From: Plazaster borealis
Taxonomy: Eukaryota > Echinodermata > Asteroidea > Forcipulatida > Labidiasteridae
DNA: 64,000 nucleotides
Assembly (NCBI GenBank): GCA_021014325.1
Contig: CM037462.1
Span: 7,162,318 to 7,226,317 of the forward strand
Direction of reading: 5' to 3'
Shown here: in pieces, positions 39,701 to 51,700 of the stretch
Numbering within the stretch: position 1 is the stretch's first letter
Layout: the number at the start of each line of letters is the position of its first letter
Position numbers and translations under genes: made by a program
Notes under the pieces: model-generated
Seen by the model: only the letters and a program-made list of their open reading frames with translations
The model's database searches: none
What the model was told of the DNA's origin: nothing

Positions 39701-42679
39701 TTTTATGCACTTTTTAGCGTCATGTCTTTTGTGCACAGATAAAAAAACGCCCCAATAGATGATGTCATGATGACGTCACAGTAAAAAAATGCCGCAATCG
39801 ACATCTACTATCTAAAAGGAGTCCATAACTGAAAAAAGTTTGAGGATCGGATGTACACTTCTAGAGATATGGTGCAAGGAAAGTTGGCTAATTAAATATT
39901 CACACCGCTGTAACATGAATAATTAATTAAGAATGTTAATCTAATTACATCTAAAATCTAAGTCAGGGCATAAGCTTTAATATGGTATATGATTTGTCTA
40001 CTTCTGATAATTCTAAGAGAGACATATGACAGTCAGAAAAGTCACAGGTTAAGTCAATAGGGTTTGAGGGAAAGAAAGAATAAGAATAATAATAATAATA
40101 ATAATAACTAGACATGATTGCATTTGTGCACAAATGCAGAGCTGTTTCGTTAATATTTTCAAAGTAATCAAGTGAATATGAAAGTGTTGTAGTGTGTACA
40201 TAATCAACTTAATAACACAATATTAAATGGGTTGTGAGATCGAATTCTTTGTCTATTATATATCTTGTAAAACTGTACCTTTAAGATAATATAACTTGAG
40301 AAATGATGACGTCATGATGACGTGAAATATTTTTCGAATCAGTAATGACATATCAAGCCTGTTTTAAAAAGAATTTGGACTAAAGCATGCTCCGTTAGCA
40401 ATTTCTGACTTAAAGGGGCAAAACATGAACAAATCATAACAAGTCGAGTAATGACGTCATCATGACGTTACTTCTCAATTTATAGGAACGTGCCAATATC
40501 TAACAACCTACCCAGTTTCAACATGATCGCACTAATACTTCGGGAGATATACGACTTCAAAAAGTGCACCTTTAATGCCGTGTCACGTGACCCCCGATGA
40601 CGTCATTGATCTGAAACTTCACACATATGATGGCTGCCTGACGATCAACATGTGTGTAAATTTTGAAGTGATTGCACAAAACTTCACCACACACATCTTC
40701 AAAAAGTCCATTTTGAACAGTTTTCAACCTGCCGCTAGAGGGCGCTCTTGTGTATCGTGACGTCATCGGTATTTATTTTTAATTGCCCACTCATGCCAGA
40801 GACTAACATCGTGGAAACGTGGAAGTGTCGTGGCCGAGCGGTTAAGAGCACCGAATTCAAACTCTGGTGTTTCTGATCAGCAGAGTGTGGGTTCGAATCC
40901 CAAGCCTTGACACTTGTGTCCTTAAGCAAGACACTTAACCATTGCTTCGTCCTTCGGATGGGACGTAAAGCCGTTGGTCCTGTGTATTGTGTAATGCACG
41001 TAAAAGAACCCAGTGCACTTATCGAAAAGAGAAGGGGTTCGCCCCGGTGTTCCTGGTTGTGGCTGCTGAATGCGCCGTAACACCTTGTAAAAAACATTAT
41101 AAGGTGCTACATAATTGGGTCTCATAATTCATAACTTCAATAACCCATCTTTCTGTTTAAAAAGTATATACTAAGCGCCTTGAGTACCTTGTTTGGTAGA
41201 TACGTGCGCTATATAAGACTTTGATATTATTATTATTATTATCGTTAAAAGCAAGTTCATAACTTTTGCCACTTTTGAATTACGAGGCACTTCCGGTTTC
41301 GACCGGAAGTAGAGGTCATGTGAGGTCACGCACACTGAATAAATTGAAGACCTATTTTATCCCTACCCAATCCCGCAATCAGAAAGCTACGGTCTCTTGT
41401 GGCTGATTTGATACGGGTTTTCAAATATTTAAATCAGAAAACTTTAAGATGACGTCATGTGACAGGTGATGACGTCATCATGACGAATTTCGTTTAAGAC
41501 CTTCCTTGCACCAATGCCTTTCATCCCTAAAAGTTTCATTGCAATTGCTCTTTAGAAACTATGCAAAAGGCCACTTGGACGAACCGTGCATTATCTCAAT
41601 GGCTTTTTGTCTGAAACAGACAAATAAAAAAAAAAACTAGAGCTGATTGCATTTGTGCACAAATGCAGAGCTGTTTCGTTAATAACATTTTCAAATTTCT
41701 CAAGTGAATTTGAAATTCTTTTTGTATTCAAAGCAGTTATGACCAATCCAGCCTATTAAAACAAAAATTAAGTTATACCAACCATGTTCAGTTAGCAATT
41801 TATGACTTAAAGGTGAAAAAATGAAACAAATCTTAAAAAATCAAGTGATGACGTCATCATGACGTCATTTCACAATTCACGTGAAATTGCCAATACCTAA
41901 TAACCTACATGTACCAAGTTTCAACATGATCGCATTATTACTTCGGGAGTTATACAAGTTCAAAAAGTGCACCTTTAATTCCGCGTCACGTGACCCCCAA
42001 TGACGTCATTGATCTGAAACTTCACACATATGATGGCTGCTTGACGATCAACATATGTGTAAAGTTTGAAGTGATTGCACAAAACTTCACCACACACATC
42101 TTCAAAAAGTCCATTTTGAAGAGTTTTCAACCTGTCGCTAGAGGGTGCTCTTGCGTATTGTGACGTCATTGATATTTTTTTTGAACTGCCCATCCTTGCC
42201 AGACACTAACATCGTTGAAAGCAACTTCATAACTTTTGCCAGTTTTGAATTACAAGGCACTTCCGGTTTCGACCGGAAGTAGAGGTCATGTGAGGTCACG
42301 CACACTGAATAAAATGAAGACCTATTTTATCCCTACCCAATTCCGCAAACAGAAACCTACGGTCTCTTGTGGCTGATTTGATACGGATTTTCAAATATTT
42401 AAAATAGACACCTTTAAGATGACGTCACGTGACAGGTGATGACGTCATCATAACAAATTTCTTTTAGGACCTTCCTTGCACCTATACCTTGTATCCCTGA
42501 AAGTTTCATTGCAATTGCTTATTAGGAACTATGCAAAAGGCCGCATGGAAGAACCGTGCATTATCTCAATGGCATTTTGTCTGAAACAGACAAATAAAAA
42601 AATAATAATAAAAAAATAATAATAAAAAAAACTCTAACAAAAACAAGAGCTGTTTCGCTGCGCTTCGCTACGAAACAGC

Positions 42680-42726
<47 letters not shown>

Positions 42727-45700
42727 TCTCGACGATTACAATAGCTGTTCCGACTACCACGTCGGAACAGCTAAAAAAACTTTGACGAAAACAAGAGCTG
42801 CGCTACGAAACAGCTAATAAAAAAATAAAAAAATAAATAAACATAAAAAAATAAAAAAAATGAAAAAATTCATGAAGACAAAACTATAATGTAACTGTTT
42901 CAAACTATCATCACCAAGCCAATTCATCAAAATGATGACTACTGAATAATGATCCATGAGAGTGCCCACAGCAAATAATACCTCACTTACCCATTACATA
43001 ACATAAACTCCTAACATGTCATATGCACACAATGCTGCATGGCATCCCCCTAGTTTCTATTAAAGTTTAATATTGTATTCCCTTTTAGGTGGGTTTTCAA
43101 AAATCTGGATTTGATTCTTGGAATATGTATTTTTTGTATTTATGATTTGTATATTGCTCCCCTCTGTGATAGGAGAAATGTCATCAGTATTGGCCAGCTG
43201 AAAGATCTGCCAGATACCAGTACTTTGTTGTTGATCCTATGTCTGAATACAACATGCCCCAATATATCTTGCGAGAGTTCAAGGTCACTGATGCAAGGGT
43301 GAGTTTGTTCTTTGAAAGAAAACTTAATGGCTTTAATGGCTTTGTTTGAACTTTGAATTAATATTAGCTAAAATAAAAGGTTCACACGACCAAATTTGGG
43401 TGAGGAGTTCAAGCATCATCAACTTGTTGTTCCCCCCTTCTGAATCTGAAGATCAGGGAATCTTAGCTTGATGTTGGTAGTAAGGACTTAAGTGCCCATC
43501 ATTGATTTTTCCTTTACATGGTGTACTATTAATTAGTTTGAATAGTCATTCCAGCTCCAGCATTGTTTTGTTTTTGTTTTTTAACATTAAAAATAAATCT
43601 GCTTCACCCTTCAAGCGCCGTCAACGTTCTGAAACGTCATACTGAATATCCATCCACAGGCTGCCAACGTTCTCTTATATTCTAAAAAAAATGGCTGGCC
43701 TGTGGATACAGAATTACCAAAATGAGGCCGGCACTGTAAGGGTTAATAGGGTTCTTGAAATCCTGTAATAAAGTGCAAGATTCAACCAATGGTTACACGC
43801 TACACACACCATGAGGGAATGTGTACATTTTCTAAAGTGATCGCAGTAGTAATCTCTTACTTTTCAAGCCTTTTACAAATGTTTAATACAAAGTCATTAT
43901 TTAGTTCAAATTGTTTATGATTTTTGTTTACTTCATTTAGAGTATGCATTTAATTGTCTGACGCAAGTGACTGATTTGAACTTGCAACAGGTTTTCAGCA
44001 AAATGGTTTATTTTTAAAACTTGTCACGACAGGCTTCTTTCGAGGGTGATGACCACATTACTCTCATAATTGAAAGGCCTAGTGGTCAAACGAAATTATT
44101 TCATACATAGAGACCATGTCCAAATTCCAGTTCATATTGTCTGTAGACCTCAAAACGAGGCCCGGGAATATTTTTGCATTTGAACTTCCGGTTAAGACAA
44201 GGTCAAATTGGAGTTGAGGTAATCCCTTCCATAAGTTGTACAAACTGTCATAGAAAACGTAAGATTTCCGAGCTGGTATTTGTCACAAAGCGAGCCAATA
44301 TTTGTCACAGAGCTCTGTAAATACATGATCATTAATTTGATATACAGCGCCACCATGCAAGTGACAGGTGCTTTAATGTTTCTGGTTTAAATTTGGGACT
44401 AAACACAGGCTTCGTGGATTTTTAACCTTATGATCAATGGAGCGGAACAGCCAGCCACAGTGATTTGCAGTATACACAGTTTTAATGCGGGTCATTACTT
44501 ACGTGGGCTTTAACGTTTCGACCAGAAGTTAAGGTGAAATTGGTATCATCTCTGTGCAAAAGTTTGAGAAAGCTCCAGGGCTCGATTTCACAAAGAGTTA
44601 AGATTGATCGTAACTGCAAATCCATCGCAGTTGCTTAGCAAAGAGTGATGTCACAATACAAATTACTATGGTAATACTGATAACTCATCTTAAGATGAAT
44701 TTTAGTGCTTTGTGAAATCGGCCCCAGGACCTAAAACATGATTTTGACTAAAATATGAGTGGTTCTTGAGATATGAATTTTTGAATTCTCGGTTCGGGAA
44801 GTGTGCTTTTATAATTTGGTTTTAACCCTTTCCCGATCTGTATGAAGCACTGTATACTCCGTACTTTCGCGAGTTTTGTATAAAAACAAAACAAAAAATC
44901 CCAAATCACTTGGTTGGGATTCAAACCCAGGACAGTTTCACTGCTAGCGCAGATATCCATTACGGGAATGCCCCATTCGGGAGAATTACCAAAGTCACAC
45001 ATCCTTTTTGTGTTTACCAAGTCACACCTCTTATCTCTTAATCCCTTTGCCAAACACACAGTTTTAATCCTTTTCAACAGACTGCCAAGTGTATACAGCC
45101 GGCACTACTTTTTAACCAGTGAAGCGTGCAGATACTGGTCTCAGTATTTGAGGCCGTTTTATGAGTCCCAGTATGCACAATTGTAGCTCTTTCAAAATTA
45201 ACCACAACCATGGAGCTATAAAATACAACTAACTTCAGGGGTGAAATAGACATCCGACATACCGGGGCCAAATTTAGCCCCTGGGTGAGCAAAAAAAGGA
45301 CCCGCCCAGGGGCTGTCCTTCTGGGACTAGGGGCTTTTCCCGAATTACAGCTTTCGAGTTAAACAAAATCGTTAACACACCACGCATGGGATCAAAAACA
45401 TTGCGTCTTCAACACAGCATTTTGACATCGCGCAATCACCCCGCAAAATAAACCCCCCAAAACAACAAAACAAAATCAAGAAAAACAAATCTTACATTAT
45501 ACAGTAAAATACTCTTTTTGTTCATACAGGGTATCCTAATTAGGTCATTTTTGTAGAATGAAGCCTACACATTCTATAGTTTTTTGTAATCAAGCTACAG
45601 GGGTAGAAATAGACATCCGACACACCGGGGCCAAATTTAGCCCCTGGGTGAGCAAAAAAAGGACCGGCCCAGGAGCTATCCTCCTGGGACTAAGGGCTTT

Positions 45701-48700
45701 TCTCGAACAAATTTTTATAATTCAATATTGCACTGTTGCCCGGCCCCGGCACCCACAAAAATCACGAAAACTACCAGCATGTATGAATCAATCAACGTTT
45801 TGGGTCGCCTGCAAGTTTTTTTACATGCACACAATTTTCGAAGTGTTGGAAAAAACCCGAAAACCCCCCAAAAAACACGGAAGTGAAGTTTGTAAAATTG
45901 CATTTTTGGATGATCTTTTCCCTTAATTTCTGCCCTTAATAATACTGTTTTCATCAACAGCAATTTTCATGGTTTCGTAATTTGAGGATCGGTTTTATAG
46001 ACTTTTTTTGCACTGAAATCTTCGTGATTTAAGATCGATCGACAACGCACATTGGGAAAATTGTGTGGCGAGAGCGATGTGTTTATAAATACGAGGTTAA
46101 CATTTTGAGAAATATAACAGGAACGAGGTTAAAATTAGACTCCACCGCGCGTCTTTTGCCCCTGGAAATTCAAGTTGTGTGTTTCCCTTCTCGCCTTCTT
46201 ATTATTGTACGGAACATGGAGGAGAGAGCCAGACTAATAATAATGCATGAGAAGAACTGCCGTTCCCAATACTTCAATGATTCAGTCAGTGAACCCACCA
46301 TACACGTACGTGTACAAAAGTAACAGTACGCTGGGCAAAAAAGTAGGCCGCATTGCACGTCACATAAGTCATTTAATTTTTGGGAACTCCATGAAAATAT
46401 ATAAAACATAGGGGGAAAAAGAACTGTAGGAGTGCAACCAAAATTGACTTTACTCTTTTCCTCACTGTGGAGAATTAATTTTTTATCATTTTCAACAACA
46501 CACTATACAACAATATCCATGCGCACACATCGTGGAGGACGGACGTGGTCACACAACTAATGTACGGAACGTTCTCGGCTCATACTTTATGTATTTTCAT
46601 GATTGAAAGTTCAAAATATGATAACACTTTGTCAGTATCAACAATGTATGATATATGAAGAAGAAGAAAACATACTTCAAATAGATATCTTTTGGTTGCT
46701 ATTTCACAGCCAGGCAGCCAGCTGAACAAGATAGTGACTGTGCAGATTAACTTACGGATTAATTTACTAATCCAATTAGTTTCTTGACTGGTAACTGGAA
46801 TGTAAACACTAAAGGATGTGCTACTTTCTGAGTTTGGGGCTTCAAACTCGGAAAGTCTTGAATGGAGCATTCCCGTAATGCTTACTAACAGACCACTGAG
46901 CTAGTGTGTCTTTGTTCGCCGACAAAAGTGCTCAAATTATGTTTTGCCTGGATGAGACTAACAAAGCCTGGTTCCAAATCAGGCTTCGTGGCTGATCAAT
47001 GGAGCGGAACAGCCAGCCACAGTCAGCCACAGTGCTTTTGTATATACACAGTAAATGTGGTCAATACATGCGTTGTCTTTAACGTCCCATGTTGACTAGA
47101 AGTTAAGGTCAAATTTGTATCATCTATGTGCAGAAGTTTGAGCAGGCTTACAGAACTACTATCTGATATAAAAATTGTGATGAATTTATAAGTGGTTATT
47201 GAGATATGAATTTTTGAAATGTTCAACTTCCGTTTTGAACCGGAAGTCGGGGTCAAATGGGGTCACACTCTATGTATCGTTTGTTTAGTGTTCAATGCAC
47301 TTTCTGATGATGTATAGATTGTAAAAATCCAATATGGGTTCTCGAGTTATGATTTTTTGAAATAATAAACTTTGAATTAATGTATATCAATACCTGGAGC
47401 CGATTTCAGAAAGCAATAAAATTCATTGCAAGACAAATTTTCAGTATCACCATAGTGATTTGTATTGTGACATCACACTTTACTAAGCAACTACGATTGA
47501 TTTGCAGTTACGATCAATCTTAGATCTTTGTGAAATCGGCCCCTGATGACGTCATCATGACGTAACGTAAGCAGTTTCATCTCCTAATGAGTTTCTAATT
47601 GTATGTGAAGTTTCAAGTTTATATGAGCAAGGGAAGTGTGCTTTTGTTAGCGGACAATCACAGGGAGAAGAAGAAGTATTAAGAAAAACAAACAAAAAAA
47701 CGAACAAAAACAAGATGTGTTCCGCGCTACACCATAATTGACAATTGGCTTTTATATTTTTTTGTAGGATGGACAGTCGCGAACAATTCGTCAGTTTCAG
47801 TTTACTGATTGGCCAGATCAGGGCGTACCAAAGTCAGGTGAAGGATTCATTGATTTCATTGGTCAAGTGCACAAAACCAAGGAACAGTTTGGGCAGGATG
47901 GCCCCATCTCAGTTCATTGCAGGTAATCCACTCAACCTATAAATTACAAAATACTTAATTTACCTACCATTACATAGAATAATGATTTAAACATTGGGTA
48001 AAGAAAAAAGAATCAAAATTATTTAAAGATTATACTCAGACTCCATAATGAAACCAAGAACAAACATTCTTGCTTGTGTAAATTTGTGCCACAGCCTTTG
48101 AAAACTGTTTTGTATTAGATTATTCCAGATACCGAACTTTGGGAAAACCGTTCATAAACTAAAAACAAGAACCTACACAAGGTCCAAACCAATGGTAAAC
48201 ATTAAAAACAGTACCGTAACTTGTCTTCTTAATAATAGACAAAGTATCATTGCGCTTCCACCACTGACCTGTGGTCGGATTCATAGCCTCATGAAACGCT
48301 ATGGCAACTAAACAAATCACAAAATACAATAATGATATAAACATTAAACACTTATTAAACCACTGGCTTAATAAATACAGAAGCGCCAAAATGTGTTTGG
48401 TGACTGTCTGTACTGTGAAAACTTACCAACCTCGAGTTATGTCAAGGGGGACAAAGTCATTAGATCAATTTGGTGTTGAGTAAAGTGAATGTTCAACGCT
48501 TGTTTGCCCAAGTTTCAAGTGAAGAATTAAAGGAGTTAGTTTTTTTAGCAGATGCTATAAAAGTGAGTTGTCTAAGTTTGTGCACAAAGGTGGGAATTAA
48601 AGGCACTGAACACGTTTGGAAATTTTCAAAGACCAGTGTTCTCACTTGGTGTATCCCAACATATGCATAAAATAACAAGCCTGTGAAAATTTGGGCTCAA

Positions 48701-51700
48701 TTGGTCATCAAAGTTGCAAGAAAATGATGAAAGAAAAAACACCCTTGTTGTAAAATTTTGTGTGCTTTCAGATAGGAATAAAAACTTCTTGCAAGAAGTT
48801 TTTATTTTTTTAGTGCGAAATAACCTCTTTCTCAAAAACTACATTACTTCAGAGGGAGTCGTTTCCTACAATGTTTTATACTATTAACAGCTCTCCGTTG
48901 CTTGTTACCAAGTAAGTTTTTATGCTAATATTTGTTTTGAGTCATTACCAAACGTGTACGATACCTTTAAGTGGAAGAATATCATACAAAATATAACTAG
49001 AAGAATTTTTCTTAATTTAAACATGTGTTCGGGGTGCCAGCTTAATTTTAACCATTACTGATTCGTGAAAAAACATATAAATAAATTGTTTTAAGAAATG
49101 TATTCTAAATTTTAACAGTTCAACTAATTTTAAGTAATTTTTACTGAGTAGTTTACTGTGTAGATGTACAAACATTTATCATTGAAAACCACAGCGGATG
49201 ATATTGAAGGACAGAGAGTAGGAGGGTTAATAAAACATACCTCTGGACAAAATGAATAATGCTGACACCATCATTTGGTGAATGTCTTTTGTCAAACAGT
49301 GCTGGTGTTGGACGTACTGGTGTATTTATTACTCTGAGTATTGTACTGGAACGAATGAGATTTGAGAGTGTAGTGGACATGTACCAGACAGTGAAGATAC
49401 TGAGAACTCAACGCCCAGCTATGGTTCAGACAGAGGTAAGTGCTAGGCAGGAAATGAACCTGAATTGGTTTGACCTTTTACTTTGCGTTAAACTAATGTG
49501 GCTATGGTCTTTCCTGTGAATATTGAACCAAATTTGATGTTCTGAATAATACTGATTTTTTGCGTTTCTTTTAAAAATTGTTTGGTATGATGAGAAAACC
49601 ATAAAAACATATTACTCAAAAACACATCACATGACCCACAACACTCCAATTGGGATTTTGGTGTTGTCTCATAATATGACCAAACAATTTCAGCACAATT
49701 AAAGATAATATGTGAGATTTACCAGTTGAGATTTGTTGATTGGAATAACCTGATAAATAAATTCACAATTTTACATTGATGAAATTACATTACATTGTCA
49801 AATCCCTGTCCATGAAAGAAAAGGAGAAAAAGGTTATTTTACTGCAGAAATGAAATGTTAATTCTCCACTTTGACTATAGTCATGATAGTTCAGATGGAA
49901 ATATTCTCTGGCGAATTGGTGCTGGTCTGAACTTTATAATAATCAGTGCACTTTTTTTTGTTTTACCAAATTCATGTTTTGTGATTTGAAGTTTCACCCT
50001 TAAGCACGCATACCACCCGTAGCTGCCTGGCCTATTATTACTTGACATACCGCCCGCAATTGCCCTTGAAGTCTGAAAAATTGTATTTTTAGTTTCAAAC
50101 ATGCGATTAAAACGCGGCAAACAGCTGTGGATAGAGCGCGATCTCAGGATGACAATAGTCTAAAAATAGCACATGGTGGCCATAAGAAAATTCCTATCAC
50201 CAATCCATGTGAGGCACAACAAGTAGCTGTTTTTTCTCAGTGTGTGTACAAACCGTATTGTACATACCACGTATCACGCGCGCAATGTACACAGTAATGG
50301 TGACCATCCGCTTGTTTCACGATAAACTTATTGGTGTTTTTACACATGGAATACCGTGATTTGAAAGGATTTTACAAAGAATTTTAGGTAAAGAAGTTAT
50401 CTGCTGGTAAAAAAGGCATTCATTTTTATTTCCAAAGGTATGTTGTGATTATTTTCAATCACTTTTGTAACTTTGTTTTCCTTTGAGACGACAGTACAGT
50501 TCAAAAAACTTTGTTGCACAACTTTCCATGTAATAAACATTTACTTCATACACAAACAATGTTTTCTAATTTTTGTTGATCTGTCTTATGTTTTCAACCT
50601 CAAAGCTTCAATTTGGTAAAACAAACAAAACAACTGTGAAATCATTCAAAAGATAATTTCATCCTCTACAAAATAAACTAAATTTGTAACACAAGAAAAT
50701 AATCACAACAAAAGTTATCTGAGGATTTCTAGGTACAGCAGAAAATCTTGTGAATTTCCGTGGAGCGGTGACGCTATGTTTAATATTGCATGAGTGCTAA
50801 AGGGTTAAACATAATAAGTAACTAGTTTGCAGGTGACATCACAACAATGTTTTGACCCTTTAGCATGAGCGCACATTTAAAGAGTCAGTCATTTACTCCT
50901 TGAAACACAGCAAGGAAATATTTTCTACTGCACCTAGAAATCCCTAGATAACTTTTGTTGTGATTATTTAGGTTTGGTTTATTTTGTTAAGGATGAAACT
51001 ACCTTTCAAATGATTTGCACAGTTTTGTTTGCTTTACAACAACTAAAATTGGAATAACTAAAAATGAAATATATGGTTGTGTACCAAGTAAACGTTTGAT
51101 ACATGGAAAGTTGTGCACAGAAATTTGCTCAACAGTACTGCTCTCTCAAAGAAACAAATTGTTAAGAAAGTGATAAAAAATATTCACACCTTTGGAAATA
51201 AAAACTAATGCCTCTACTACCAACAGATAACTTCTTTACCTAAAACCCTCTGTAAAATCCATTAAAATCATTGTATTCCATGCGTGAAATCGCTGTTACT
51301 CTTTACATTGTGCATGGAATACATTGTACAGAAGATACTGTTTGTACACATAGAACGAACATGTTGTGTGTCGCTTGAGGCGTGCGTAGTTGGGGTGGTT
51401 CTTTCGACCTTTGAACCTTTGGAGGTGGACAATGGCATTTTTCATATTTGAACCATGTCTTAGTTTAGACCACTGTTATATTGAAATCTCACTCTATCTA
51501 TGGCTGTTTGGTGCGTTTCAATTGCATGTGTAAAAGATGATTCAACTTGTCAAACTACAAGGGCAGTTCTGGGCGGTTTGAGTACTAAAGGTTTAAGAAG
51601 TGGTGGGGTAAAAGGAATCAGGGATTAGAATAGTGTACAGTGTTCTCTGGAGAAACAGTTAAGTACAGCAATCAAAGCGTACAGCCATATCTCAAACCCA

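Larger units (their letters stand above)
38415..42772 (-). mobile_element. Helitron-like element, outer copy hosting later copies
   Basis: The reverse-strand 3' end has CTAG at 38415-38418 and the hairpin GTGTTTGT/ACAAACAC (38426-38443). The 5' hairpin is AGCTGTTCCGAC with GTCGGAACAGCT (42743-42772). The segment around 39400-39600 is an inverted relative of 22930-23060 in the intron 12 element, so both are the same subfamily. It is interrupted at about 40107 by the copies at 40108-42680. Confidence 0.62.
44815..46970 (-). mobile_element. tRNA-derived SINE, family 3, split by element E copy 3
   Basis: The left part (about 44815-44957) has the inverted box B region (TTGGGATTCAAACCCAGGAC). The right part resumes at 46881 with CTTACTAACAGACCACTGAG, the inverted box A. 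The intact order is seen in family members at 55190-55330 and 58900-59060, giving AGATATCTTACTAAC as the pre-insertion site. Confidence 0.65.
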
